A stretch of DNA of 35,458 nt from Magnetococcales bacterium DCbin4 (GCA_002753735.1 PEAN01000042.1:1-35458), one strand, 5' to 3'. Numbered from the stretch's first letter, positions 27,836 through 35,458 are shown. Notes: generated by a model from the sequence alone, not told the origin. Translations and numbers: made by a program.

Positions 27836-29014
27836 TCATTCATGCCCCTTTCCGCCGGAGGAGGAAACCGAACCCTTTGTCAAACGCAACCATCCCTCCG
27901 CCAGACATTCTGCAATCAAAGCGGACATTTTATCATTGTAATGGACCCGATCCACATACAGCAATTCATTCCTGCCGTTCTGGACTTCGGCACACCAGAC
28001 GAAATGGTCATCCAAGGGGACTTTTTGCAAACGCTGGACAAACGCTTCATAGCCGGGACCGCTCAGGGGATGTTCCTTCAACACACCCCGGACCAGATGT
28101 TGATTCGGGCGATGATGCCAGGTGGGGACCGGCTGCCAGGCGAAAAGGACCCCAATCCCATAAGCCTGAGCGGAAGCCCGGATCAACGTCTGGTTGGTCA
28201 AATAACGGTCGATCACGGCATGGACCACCGCAGGATCTTTTTCAGGAACCGATGCGGGAGCGGCGATCAGGCGGTGGTGTATCTTGCCGGCAAGCCGCAC
28301 CAGGGATCGTTCAGCCAGCCATGGCGGCATGCCGGAAGGTGCGTCCCGGGGCATCACCTGGCGCAGCCGATCCGTAAAGAACGGCTGGTCGCGATCATGA
28401 AAGAAATCATTGAGGCCATCCAGGAACATGACCGCATCGGGGCGGATTCCCGCGACCAACAGCCGTTGGAATTGAATCAACTCTTGAGATGAATAATAGA
28501 ATCCCTGGCCAAAGTTATAGACCCGAACCGGTCGTCCCCCCTGGCCGGAGAGCAACGGTTGGAGGTGGGCGGCGATGGTTTCCCCATCCTCAATCCCATA
28601 GCCAAAGGTCGTCGAGCCCCCGAACAGGAAGACATTCCACCCCTCCTTGTCGGGCGGCCAGGGCAAAGGGGTTCCGGAATTCCGGAATCCTACGCTTGCG
28701 ACCTGGACGTAGGTTCCAGAAAAGGCCGTTTCACGAAACTGGACAAAGGGTTCGTAGGTATAGTTTCTGGACCAGGTTTCCCGCAGCAATGCCTGAATCC
28801 TGTCCCAGGTTTTCCCCGAATAGGCCGTTTCAAGCGTCTCCTGGCCGAACTGAGCGATGATTTTCTGGTCCGGGGTCTGGGGTGGATCATAAAAATTCAA
28901 CCCGATCCCGACGACGCCGTTACCCAGAACGAGCAACAATACCGTATTGAAGACGAGCAATGCCACGGAGGTATAGGCGGTACGCCACGCCCCGATTCGC
29001 CCGTTCATGGTCAT
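27836..29014 (-). CDS. SGNH-hydrolase-like membrane-anchored protein
   Basis: The 392-residue protein has an N-terminal membrane helix (VALLVFNTVLLLVLGNGVVG, about residues 17-36) and an extracytoplasmic part. This has SGNH-type blocks: FGGSTTFGYG with the likely nucleophile Ser134, a VYNFGQG block with a conserved Gly, MFLDGLNDF with Asn, and VDRVHYNDKMS with the Asp/His pair near the end. The family includes esterases and acetyl-transfer partners that act on surface glycans. The ATG at 29014 overlaps the upstream stop as ATGA, so it is coupled to the methyltransferase gene. Confidence 0.8.
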   Translation of the reverse strand: MTMNGRIGAWRTAYTSVALLVFNTVLLLVLGNGVVGIGLNFYDPPQTPDQKIIAQFGQETLETAYSGKTWDRIQALLRETWSRNYTYEPFVQFRETAFSGTYVQVASVGFRNSGTPLPWPPDKEGWNVFLFGGSTTFGYGIEDGETIAAHLQPLLSGQGGRPVRVYNFGQGFYYSSQELIQFQRLLVAGIRPDAVMFLDGLNDFFHDRDQPFFTDRLRQVMPRDAPSGMPPWLAERSLVRLAGKIHHRLIAAPASVPEKDPAVVHAVIDRYLTNQTLIRASAQAYGIGVLFAWQPVPTWHHRPNQHLVRGVLKEHPLSGPGYEAFVQRLQKVPLDDHFVWCAEVQNGRNELLYVDRVHYNDKMSALIAECLAEGWLRLTKGSVSSSGGKGHE

Positions 29015-29691
29015 CGGATCGCCTCCAGGTTCAGGCTGATGAAAATTTTTTCTCCGGCGCAGTCGATCTTGAGTGAAGAGCAATCGGGAATCATGGGGAT
29101 CGTCCCCTCGTCGGGGTGCCAGGGGCGGACGGTCGTAAACCCTGCTGCCAACAGCAATTGGCGCAGCCAGGGTTCATCGAAGGCGGCCAGGTGGGCATTT
29201 TCCCGATAATCCTGCTGCCCGAACAGGGGGGCCTGGATTGTTTCCACGTTGTGACCGGAACGAAGGTAGAGTTCGATGATTTTTTGGAAATCGGGGACGG
29301 AAAGCCGCAGAATCCCACCCGGCTTGAGCACCCGACGCCATTCCCACAAGGTAGCGGCGATGCGTGGACGGGGGATGTGTTCGAGGACATGGGAACCATA
29401 GACCAGGTCTACCGAACCATCCGCGAACCGGGAAAGGTCGCCGACATCGCCGACCAGGTGGACATGGGGAGCGGGACGGGCATCGACGTTGATGAAGCCG
29501 GGAATGTCCAATTCACCGCATCCCAGGTGAAGCCATACCCGACCGTCGCGATGGTGCGGCAGCGGCAGGGGAAAAAACCGTTGCCATTGAAGCAGGATCC
29601 AGGATTTGATCCGTCGCCGCAATCGCAGGAACAACCAGTGTATCCGATGGATGATCCGTTCGCGCAGAGTTGCCATCCGCCCCCCCGTCAT
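29011..29691 (-). CDS. SAM-dependent methyltransferase (class I)
   Basis: The 226-residue protein has a basic N-terminus followed by a class I methyltransferase fold: LHLGCGELDIPGFINVD (SAM motif I), DLVYGSHVLEHIPRP and VLKPGGILRLSVPD. Such proteins are common in glycan clusters, where they methylate sugars, but the substrate here is unknown. The ATG at 29691 overlaps the rlmM stop as ATGA; MATLRER at 29676 is an alternative start. It in turn overlaps the SGNH gene by 4 bases. Confidence 0.87.
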   Translation of the reverse strand: MTGGRMATLRERIIHRIHWLFLRLRRRIKSWILLQWQRFFPLPLPHHRDGRVWLHLGCGELDIPGFINVDARPAPHVHLVGDVGDLSRFADGSVDLVYGSHVLEHIPRPRIAATLWEWRRVLKPGGILRLSVPDFQKIIELYLRSGHNVETIQAPLFGQQDYRENAHLAAFDEPWLRQLLLAAGFTTVRPWHPDEGTIPMIPDCSSLKIDCAGEKIFISLNLEAIR

Positions 29692-30785
29692 TCCCGCGAA
29701 GGCGGGAACCCCTTTTTCTTATTAATCATATTCAATACGCCCGTCACCTCTTCCCGATCATGGTACAATTGCCGCAGGTACAGATGGAACGGAATACCGG
29801 CCTGACGCAACGTCGCCACCATCCGTTCCCGACACAATTGCACCTCTTCCCACCGTTTTTTCATGGGCAGCTTCAGATTGAACACCGCACCACGGCACCA
29901 ACCACGGCCCCCCCACCGGGCAATCAAATCAGCGACCCGGCGTGGTTGATCGACGATGTCACACAACAACCAGTCCGCAGGGGGATGGGGCTGAAAACGA
30001 AATCCATCCTCACGCACATGGCGCACCAAAGGCGATGCCAGGACAGGAGCCGCCAACGCCCCCCGGTCCACGGCAGTCACCTTGATGCCACGCCGGACCA
30101 TGGACCAGGTCCACCCCCCGGGGGCAGCCCCCAGATCGACAGCGGTTTGTCCGGCACGGGGTGTCATGGCCTCATTGGCAAACGTGACCAGGGCCTCTTC
30201 AAGTTTCAGGGCGGAACGACTGGGGGATTCAGGGGGAAGACGCAATCTGGGCAACCCCATGGGCCAGCGGGAACTGTTGTACGGGAGGGAATACCCCGTC
30301 ATCGCCCGGGTTCCCGACAAGAACACCACCTCCCCGCGCACCCCACCCCCCTCTGGACCGGGGATCCCCTCCTCGCGCAACAAGGCACCCAAACGCCCAT
30401 CCAGGGAGTGACACAGAGGAGCCAATACCCGCCCCGCCTCCGCATCCGGCCACCCCAGCCACACATCGGAAAAGGGTCCAATCCATTGCGTCATGGCCTT
30501 GAGCCGATCACGCAAACCTTCGATGCGATCTCCCGGAGTCAGGGCGACCTCCTCCGCCGCCACTGCCACGAGATGCCGGGTGAACACCAGGTGCCGAAAC
30601 GAAATCTTTTCGAGCAGAATGCCACCATCCCCGGAATGTTCGGGTTGGATCGTGACATAACCCGAGCCGGCAGCACCGGCACCTGCCGCAGCCCGCCCCG
30701 TTTCGGCAATGACCGCTTCCAGTTCCAACCGGCATTCCTGCTCAAAACCGGCGCGGCAAAATGCCAGGAGTTGCAATGCAACCAT
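29688..30785 (-). CDS. rlmM: 23S rRNA 2'-O-ribose methyltransferase RlmM
   Basis: RlmM methylates the 2'-hydroxyl of C2498 in E. coli 23S rRNA. The 365-residue protein has the RlmM N-terminal region (CRAGFEQECRLELEA), then the SAM-binding VDLGAAPGGWTWSMVRRG, then DWLLCDIVDQPRRV and a catalytic-type lysine in FNLKLPMKKRW. Its last residues (FPPSRE) are encoded inside a small palindrome (29691-29708), so the natural C-terminus may once have been different. Confidence 0.92.
   Translation of the reverse strand: MVALQLLAFCRAGFEQECRLELEAVIAETGRAAAGAGAAGSGYVTIQPEHSGDGGILLEKISFRHLVFTRHLVAVAAEEVALTPGDRIEGLRDRLKAMTQWIGPFSDVWLGWPDAEAGRVLAPLCHSLDGRLGALLREEGIPGPEGGGVRGEVVFLSGTRAMTGYSLPYNSSRWPMGLPRLRLPPESPSRSALKLEEALVTFANEAMTPRAGQTAVDLGAAPGGWTWSMVRRGIKVTAVDRGALAAPVLASPLVRHVREDGFRFQPHPPADWLLCDIVDQPRRVADLIARWGGRGWCRGAVFNLKLPMKKRWEEVQLCRERMVATLRQAGIPFHLYLRQLYHDREEVTGVLNMINKKKGFPPSRE
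29691..29708. repeat. Short palindromic (REP-like) element at the rlmM end
   Basis: TTCCCGC-GAAG-GCGGGAA forms a 7-base-pair stem. The CATTCCCGCG...GCGGGAA form is a widespread bacterial short palindromic repeat type. It spans the last rlmM codons and the first bases of the overlapping methyltransferase start. Confidence 0.7.
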
Positions 30786-31295
30786 TCAGATCCCCCCGCT
30801 TTTGGTAACGATCAAAAAAAGGGTCTGGGAAACGAAATCCCCCAAAGTTCGTAACGATTCAGCACCCCATTTGCATTAAAATCATTGAGAAAAAAAAGGG
30901 GACTGGGGGATTGCCCCCAGGGTGTTGACTTTGTTTTTGATTTTGGTTTTACATCCCCCACATGGGGTTTGGGGGACGAAGTCCCCCAAGGTTCTGACTT
31001 TGGTGATCGATCACAATCATAATTAAAAAATTTTGGTAACGATTCAGCGCCCCCTTCATATTGGAACTATTGAAAGAAAAAAGGGGGCTTAAGGGATTGC
31101 CCCCAGGGTTTTGACATTTAAGCAAAAGCGCCAATTTTTGCTTTTGATTTCGTTTTCGACTTTAAAAACAAAGTCAAAACCCTGGGGGCAATCCCCCAGA
31201 CCCCTTTTTTTTCTTAATCATGAATGTCAACACGCCCGAAGGGGATCTGAACGGTGACGATGCAATCGATCATTCATGGGCATCGAAGGATCGGG
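30786..31295. repeat. Second dense cluster of dispersed repeats
   Basis: No gene is supported in these 510 bases. At least three copies of the G/C-box repeat are present, in both directions: near 30890-30940 (minus), 31075-31115 (minus) and 31165-31212 (plus). They are joined by modules TTTGGTAACGATTCAGC (two full and one partial) and a block near 30955-31005 (CCCCCACATGGGG...GGGGGACGAAGTCCCCC). This block matches, inverted, bases 330-380. Confidence 0.85.
30890..30920 (-). terminator. Terminator-like hairpin upstream of rlmM
   Basis: On the minus strand CTGGGGG-CAAT-CCCCCAG (30920-30903) is followed by TCCCC and eight T. It would end leftward transcripts from the glycosyltransferase genes before rlmM. 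It is part of a dispersed repeat. Confidence 0.5.
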
Positions 31296-32813
31296 TCAGC
31301 AAAAATAGGGGAAATGATGCAGGACATAATCAAGTTTCGATCTGCGGACCCCGATTTTTCTGGCAGGGATGCCCGCGACGATGGCCCCGGGTTCGACATC
31401 ACGCGTCACCACCGCATTGGTCGCCACAACCGCCCCTGCACCGATGGTCACGCCGGGAAGCACCGTTACCCGCGCAGCCAGCCAGACGTGATCTTCGATG
31501 ATGACATCCCCGCCCCGTACCCGATGATGATCGTCATGCGGATCGTGTTGCAAGGTGAACAGACAACATTCACGGGCGATATCGACATTGTTGCCAATGA
31601 CGATCCGTCCCCCCCGTCCATCCAACACCCCCCGGGTCCCGATCACCGAGTTGCGACCGATCCGAATTTTGCCCCGGTCCAGACCGGAGTAGAGGAATTC
31701 CACCCCTGGCAAAAGATTGCTCCCCGCCTCCTGGGTCAGATATCCCTTGTGCAACAGACGACGGAGGATCGCAAACGGAAGACGATTGACGATCTTGTTG
31801 TAGAAAAACAGGCGCAACCCCAACGATAGATAGATCCCCTCCATGAACCAGGATCCCAAGGGGGTCTTTTTCCATGGATCACCGCGCCGGATGCCCAACG
31901 GTTCCATCAGTTTCCAAAACAAAAATCCCCCCACGTATCCGGCATACAACCGCAACAGAAACCACCAGCCCCAGGGTGACCGACCATGACGCCAAACCCA
32001 CAAAATCTGGGTTGGCAGGTGAAACCATGATTTTTTGTCGATCAAGGAGCGGAAGAACAGATCGAAACGGTTGCGGTGGGGCAGGCCGGAACTGGAGGTA
32101 TCGTTCAAGATTTGCAGCTCGGGATGGACGGTGATGGTACATCCCGCCTCTTTGGCCCGGAGGCAATAATCGGCATCCCCCGCATATTGGGGGAACCAAC
32201 GCCCATCCCAAAACCCCACCCGATCCACCACCTGCCGATGAACGACAGTCCCCATCCCTCCCACCCAGTCCACCCGGAGCGGTTGGGCAAAAGCGGGGCC
32301 ATCCTGTTCTCCGGTTCCGATCAGGCGGCTGCGGGCCGTTTTCGGATCGAACAGACACCCCATGGAAAAGATGGTGCCGGGGGGATCGAGAAACAGCAAC
32401 TTGGAGCCGATCAGATCCAGGGGATCCTGGTGGGGAAGGAGGTCGAACAGACGGTCGAAATAATCATCCCGGCACCGGATATCGTTATTCCACAACAGCA
32501 ACCAGTCCACCTTGAGGGTATCGAGCGCATACCGCGCCCCCAGGTTGATCGCACCGCTCCACCACAGGGAACCGTCCGCAGGCAACAGGTGGATTTCAGG
32601 ATAAAGGGTACGGATGAATTCAGCGCTGCCATCGGTGGAACCATCGTCGATCACCACCACCGCGATGTTGTGACGCAGGGATTGCCGAGTCAGACTTTGC
32701 TTCAGCCAGGCAAGGGTTTTTTGGGTATGGGACCATCCATTATGGATGGGGATGAGTACCGCCACCCGAAGGCGGGAATCGACCGCTCCCGGATCGGCAA
32801 GGGTGGTCGTCAT
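31296..32813 (-). CDS. Fusion of GT2 glycosyltransferase and left-handed beta-helix acetyltransferase
   Basis: The 505-residue protein begins with a GT-A family 2 glycosyltransferase: VAVLIPIHNGW, VVIDDGSTDGS, then LLLWNNDIRCRDDYF and the acceptor-side GGMGTVVHRQV and AGDADYCLR. The middle part is hydrophobic-aromatic (about residues 270-360). The C-terminal 160 residues are a hexapeptide-repeat acyltransferase of the WcaF/maltose-O-acetyltransferase type, with GRNSVIG, VIGNNVDI, HDPHDD (likely catalytic His), IEDHVWLAARVTVLPGVTIGAGAVV and VAGIPARKIG. One polypeptide may therefore add a sugar and an O-acetyl group to a surface glycan. The ATG at 32813 overlaps the upstream stop as ATGA. Confidence 0.9.
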   Translation of the reverse strand: MTTTLADPGAVDSRLRVAVLIPIHNGWSHTQKTLAWLKQSLTRQSLRHNIAVVVIDDGSTDGSAEFIRTLYPEIHLLPADGSLWWSGAINLGARYALDTLKVDWLLLWNNDIRCRDDYFDRLFDLLPHQDPLDLIGSKLLFLDPPGTIFSMGCLFDPKTARSRLIGTGEQDGPAFAQPLRVDWVGGMGTVVHRQVVDRVGFWDGRWFPQYAGDADYCLRAKEAGCTITVHPELQILNDTSSSGLPHRNRFDLFFRSLIDKKSWFHLPTQILWVWRHGRSPWGWWFLLRLYAGYVGGFLFWKLMEPLGIRRGDPWKKTPLGSWFMEGIYLSLGLRLFFYNKIVNRLPFAILRRLLHKGYLTQEAGSNLLPGVEFLYSGLDRGKIRIGRNSVIGTRGVLDGRGGRIVIGNNVDIARECCLFTLQHDPHDDHHRVRGGDVIIEDHVWLAARVTVLPGVTIGAGAVVATNAVVTRDVEPGAIVAGIPARKIGVRRSKLDYVLHHFPYFC

Positions 32814-33646
32814 CCATGCCTCAACTGAAGGTAGCACAGCCAAGTATAGGATCCCGCTTCATCCAGATAGACCTGCTGCCAGGGATAACGCACCGTTTCC
32901 AGCAGAGGAGGAGGCGTTCCCACGGCAGGGTCATCCCAACGTCCCCCCCAGCGGGTGGTCGGCAGTTTGAATACGGGGGGCAACTCCTGATACACCGCCA
33001 CCTGTTCCAGAAAGTGGGCCGCATCATGCGAATTGGGGGCGACCACTCCGGCGGAAGGACGCAACGATTCCCGGATTTTGGCAAGCCCCTGACCGATCCG
33101 CCCCTTGATCCCCTTGGGGCGACCAAAGTTTCTTTTGAACCCGGAGTGGGCCAACACTTGTTTCAGGCTGTAGCAATCCCCCTGGCCAGGGGGATAGTTA
33201 TCCTCGAACACCAGGTGGGAAAACCCGAACCAGTGTGCCGTTTTGACCCGTTCATGGGCGTTCTGGTGGTCATCGAAGAAGAGCAAGGTTTCACGGCGCG
33301 GCAGGGCGGTCCAATCGATGCGGGAAAAATCCCGATCATGGTAGATTGCCTTTTTGGAACGATACCGGATCCGTTCCAGGTTGATATCGATGCAATGGAG
33401 TTGGGCATGGGGGCAGGCACGTTCGAAAAACCAAGTCCCCTGCCCCAACCAGACGCCACTTTCGATGATCACCCGGGGTTGCAGTTTTTTCAGGATGAAC
33501 CAGATGGCAAACATGTGGGGCGCCCCCATGCCCCCTCTGTTTTCCGGGATGGGACGATGCTGATAGAGTTCAGCGAATTCCGGCAGGGCTGCCACCAGTT
33601 CGTCTCTGGTCCAGGGTGCGGAACCGATGGCGGTGATGGGAGGCAT
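32810..33646 (-). CDS. Putative SAM-dependent methyltransferase-like protein
   Basis: The 278-residue protein has a Rossmann-like core: VIIESGVWLGQGTWFFERA resembles a SAM motif I, then LHCIDINLERIRY, then TLLFFDDHQNAHERVK and LVFEDNYPPGQGDCYSLKQ. This pattern recalls cephalosporin-hydroxylase/rhamnosyl-methyltransferase-like proteins of polysaccharide loci. I cannot name the substrate. The start is ATG at 33646, with GGAG nine bases before it. It is coupled to the glycosyltransferase fusion by a 4-base overlap, so the pair probably acts on the same glycan. Confidence 0.65.
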   Translation of the reverse strand: MPPITAIGSAPWTRDELVAALPEFAELYQHRPIPENRGGMGAPHMFAIWFILKKLQPRVIIESGVWLGQGTWFFERACPHAQLHCIDINLERIRYRSKKAIYHDRDFSRIDWTALPRRETLLFFDDHQNAHERVKTAHWFGFSHLVFEDNYPPGQGDCYSLKQVLAHSGFKRNFGRPKGIKGRIGQGLAKIRESLRPSAGVVAPNSHDAAHFLEQVAVYQELPPVFKLPTTRWGGRWDDPAVGTPPPLLETVRYPWQQVYLDEAGSYTWLCYLQLRHG

Positions 33647-33917
33647 CGTCAATACTCCAGAAGGGTCCGACCATTTCAGGAAACCATGCGCTTCTCAGCG
33701 AGTGTGCCGTGTCATCCTCACCTGTTTCAAGAGAAAAAGAGAGTAGACTGGATGTGGTCGAGAGGATTTCCGGCGTGATACGATTCCAGGGATAGAGGAA
33801 AATCGAAGACAACCACCATGTTCGACACACTCGAACTTTCCAATTGATAAGATTCAATTTCGAATTTCGGGGGGCCTCCAATTTTTTGACGGGCTGTGAC
33901 CGGGGAATGTCACGCCA
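33647..33917. other. Region between the glycan genes and the AT-rich island
   Basis: No gene is supported. Base composition falls toward AT across it. An antisense frame of about 160 codons (33570-34049) has no family look and crosses both neighbours, so I did not accept it. The leftward promoter for the methyltransferase gene is probably here. Confidence 0.4.
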
Positions 33918-34182
33918 GTGATTTCCATGTTTTATGGTTTGATTATACGCATGTTTTTCCTCGATGGAGATTGACACCATGTTCCCCACATCCATGTAGA
34001 GTTTGGGGAGATGAACTCGGTCTTTTGCATTGAGGATGGGGAAGTCCATGTGGGAGCGTTACCACGTCAAAAGGTCCGTCTGGTCCAGGCGTGGATTGAA
34101 TTGCACCGTAAGGAATTGCTGGCTGATTGGAAATTGGCCATGGTAAGGAAACGATCTCTTCCGCATTGAACCGCTGAAATGA
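33918..34182 (+). pseudogene. Broken DUF4160 gene
   Basis: Conceptual reading gives VISMFYGLIIRMFFLDGD, then an in-frame TGA (33972-33974), then HHVPHIHVEFGEM, and on through EDGEVHVGALPRQKVRLVQ and AWIELHRKELLADWKLA. This is the full pattern of DUF4160 proteins, whose usual sequence has Arg at the stop position (CGA to TGA would explain it). Near 34143-34156 the frame shifts by +1: the expected ending FRIEPLK and TGA (34180-34182) is in the next frame, while the old frame ends at 34167. The remaining open part, ATG 34011 to 34169, encodes only the C-terminal half. It lies 9 bases before the DUF2442 gene. Confidence 0.75.
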
Positions 34183-34191
34183 GGAATTACC

Positions 34192-34488
34192 ATGTTGAAC
34201 CCAAAAATTGTTGCCGTGGAAGCGTGCGAACCAGCCTCTCTGGTGTTGTCCTTCGCCAATGGCGAGCGTCGGCGATTTGATGTTTCGCCTTATCTGGATA
34301 AGGGGATTTTCAAGGAGTTGCGCGATTCCGCTTATTTTAGATGCGTGCGGGCGGTGTCCGGGTTCGTGGCTTGGCCTCGCGGTCAGGATTTCAGCCCGGA
34401 TACCTTGTATCTGAAGAGCATCCCCCTCTCCCTGACCACTTCTGACGGAAATGCCTCAAACTCCACGTATAGAAAGAACCGTATATGA
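34192..34488 (+). CDS. DUF2442 protein
   Basis: The 98-residue protein has the DUF2442 pattern: FANGERRRFDVSPYLDKG, then FKELRDSAYFRCVRAV and the ending GFVAWPRGQDFSPDTLYLKS. The family is often encoded beside DUF4160, and the pair is sometimes classed as toxin-antitoxin-like, but the function is not firmly known. AGGAATTACC precedes the ATG. The gene is intact while its DUF4160 partner is broken. Its last 15 or so residues are unlike the family and run into the ATGA overlap with the next gene. Confidence 0.9.
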   Translation: MLNPKIVAVEACEPASLVLSFANGERRRFDVSPYLDKGIFKELRDSAYFRCVRAVSGFVAWPRGQDFSPDTLYLKSIPLSLTTSDGNASNSTYRKNRI

Positions 34489-35144
34489 ATAATCAAGAAA
34501 AAGTCTCATCGTACTGCAATATTTGCCACCATGAAACTAATCATGAATTGGCACACAGAATCCACCGTATAAAAAGAGAGGGGCCCTTCGATTTTGGTTC
34601 TGTTGACTTTGAAACCATTTGGGAGGTACTCCAGTGTAAAGGCTGTGAGGAGGTCACACTGGTTCGTTACGACTGGAATTCAGAATCTATGGGTGAAGAA
34701 CCTAAAAGAACTTATTTTCCACCACGAGCATCTCGGAGAAAACCATCCTGGATGGATCAGGATCAATTGACCATTCCTGCTGAATATTTAGAACTACTGG
34801 GTGAGGTATATATAGCTCTCCACGCAGATAGCCGTCGCCTCGCAGCAATGGGAATTCGTGCATTGATCGATGCGATCATAAGGACACATGTCGGGGAACA
34901 AAATAATTTCAAAGAAGGCATATCTGCTTTATATTCAAAGCAGTTTATCAGCAGTAGAGGTCAAGAAATTATCGAAAATGCTGTAGAGGTTGGCCATGCA
35001 GCGAATCATCGTGGATATAAACCTAGCGTGAAAGACATGGGAATATTCATGGATATCGTCGAAAATCTTATTCACAATATTTTACTTCACGAACAAAGTA
35101 GTAAAATCAAGTCAAGAATACCTAAAAGAGTTAGACAGCAATAA
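34485..35144 (+). CDS. DUF4145-like protein with zinc-ribbon-like N-terminus
   Basis: The 219-residue protein begins with a four-cysteine segment, CNIC then CKGC (about residues 11-14 and 52-55), suggesting a zinc ribbon. The C-terminal half matches the DUF4145 pattern: DSRRLAAMGIRALIDAIIR, then GHAANHRGYKPS and a final helix. DUF4145 domains occur in restriction-type and other defence-associated proteins and in many stand-alone genes; the function is unknown. The ATG overlaps the DUF2442 stop (ATGA), so it is translated together with it. Codon use is AT-richer than in the rest of the window, which fits recent transfer. Confidence 0.8.
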   Translation: MNNQEKVSSYCNICHHETNHELAHRIHRIKREGPFDFGSVDFETIWEVLQCKGCEEVTLVRYDWNSESMGEEPKRTYFPPRASRRKPSWMDQDQLTIPAEYLELLGEVYIALHADSRRLAAMGIRALIDAIIRTHVGEQNNFKEGISALYSKQFISSRGQEIIENAVEVGHAANHRGYKPSVKDMGIFMDIVENLIHNILLHEQSSKIKSRIPKRVRQQ

Positions 35145-35205
35145 AATAATATGTAAACAAAATATGCATCGTTTGATAAATATATAAATATTCACTAAAA
35201 AATCG

Positions 35206-35458
35206 GTGGGCAACCAGAATGCGGATCAGATTCTGGTCGAGTTAAAGATTACCGAAATCCTGAACGAAAAAACGCTCACTTGGCTTTCGATGTACGATAC
35301 CCTGTATCTGGACGCAGCAAAATTGGAACGCCATCAATTGAAGCGTGTGATCATCAGTTCCATAACGTCCCGGAAGGAATTTCTGGCGAGACACTCTTTC
35401 AAACCTGTTGGGCCGGTTGGCGTCCATGAGTGCATTCCCCCTTGGGGCGGTGTGGTCC
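35206..35458 (+). CDS. Unidentified partial ORF at the window end
   Basis: A frame without stops runs from 35188 through the window end. The first plausible start is GTG at 35206. The reading (QILVELKITEILNEKTLTWL, later RHQLKRVIISSITSRKEFLA) looks protein-like, but I recognise no family. G+C recovers here compared with the preceding 60 bases. An opposite-strand ORF (35242-35427) covers the same bases; neither is certain. Confidence 0.3.
   Translation, partial: MGNQNADQILVELKITEILNEKTLTWLSMYDTLYLDAAKLERHQLKRVIISSITSRKEFLARHSFKPVGPVGVHECIPPWGGVV

Noticed and set aside
29670-30854. 394-codon ORF on the + strand
   Set aside because: Antisense shadow of rlmM with no recognisable domain.
30786-31295. 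Possible CRISPR array
   Set aside because: Repeats are irregularly spaced, occur in both directions and vary in length; there are no uniform spacers and no cas genes.
33972-33974. Selenocysteine reading of the TGA in the DUF4160 sequence
   Set aside because: The family normally has Arg here, there is also a frameshift downstream, and no selenocysteine insertion element was noticed; decay is simpler.
33570-34049. 159-codon ORF on the - strand
   Set aside because: It overlaps the methyltransferase-like gene and the DUF4160 remnant, and shows no family pattern.

Overview
The window is a moderately GC-rich stretch of a bacterial chromosome. The gene set (AcnB, RlmM, ZapE, Kup, TrpF, a Pat-type fused acyl-CoA synthetase/acetyltransferase and many c-di-GMP and two-component proteins) points to a Pseudomonadota member. 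The style of the G/C-box dispersed repeats and the density of signalling genes suggest, as inference only, a Magnetococcales-like or environmental alphaproteobacterial lineage. No rRNA, tRNA, CRISPR array or intact mobile element was seen.

Layout. 1-450: cluster of dispersed repeats. 452-3139 (+): Pat-like synthetase/GNAT fusion. 3149-5301 (-): kup K+ transporter behind a small translationally coupled membrane protein. 5594-7348 (+): chimeric ORF joining the front of an IS1-type transposase to an O-GlcNAc-transferase-like (SPINDLY) domain. 7351-8424 (-): zapE. 8804-10316 (+): MerR regulator with a Cys/Trp-rich tail, then an SppA-type protease. 10352-11485 (-): double-FHA protein. 11829-14903 (+): hybrid histidine kinase with a CxxCH heme-type sensor domain. 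15205-17762 (+): acnB, with its reading frame broken at a 13-C tract. 18171-20456 (+): PAS-GAF-GGDEF-EAL protein. 20575-21711 (-): membrane metallophosphoesterase. 22138-23789 (-): Hpt protein plus response regulator/diguanylate cyclase. 23870-24973 (-): gmd.

25110-30785 (-) is a chain of close or overlapping genes: adenylate-forming ligase, trpF, single-TM protein, SGNH-like protein, methyltransferase and rlmM. 30786-31295 is a second dense repeat cluster. 31296-33646 (-) encodes a glycosyltransferase/acetyltransferase fusion and a coupled putative methyltransferase. From about 33900 the DNA becomes AT-richer and looks acquired: a broken DUF4160 gene, an intact DUF2442 gene, a DUF4145-like gene coupled to it, and an unidentified ORF running off the end.

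Themes. Several genes touch c-di-GMP or phosphorelay signalling (18171-20456, 22138-23789, 11829-14903). A second group (gmd, ligase, SGNH protein, methyltransferases, glycosyltransferase) looks like surface-glycan metabolism scattered among housekeeping genes. The most unusual items are the transposase-glycosyltransferase chimera with both halves altered at key residues, the poly-C tract in acnB, the decayed DUF4160 beside intact DUF2442/DUF4145 genes, and a dispersed repeat family whose hairpins resemble intrinsic terminators.
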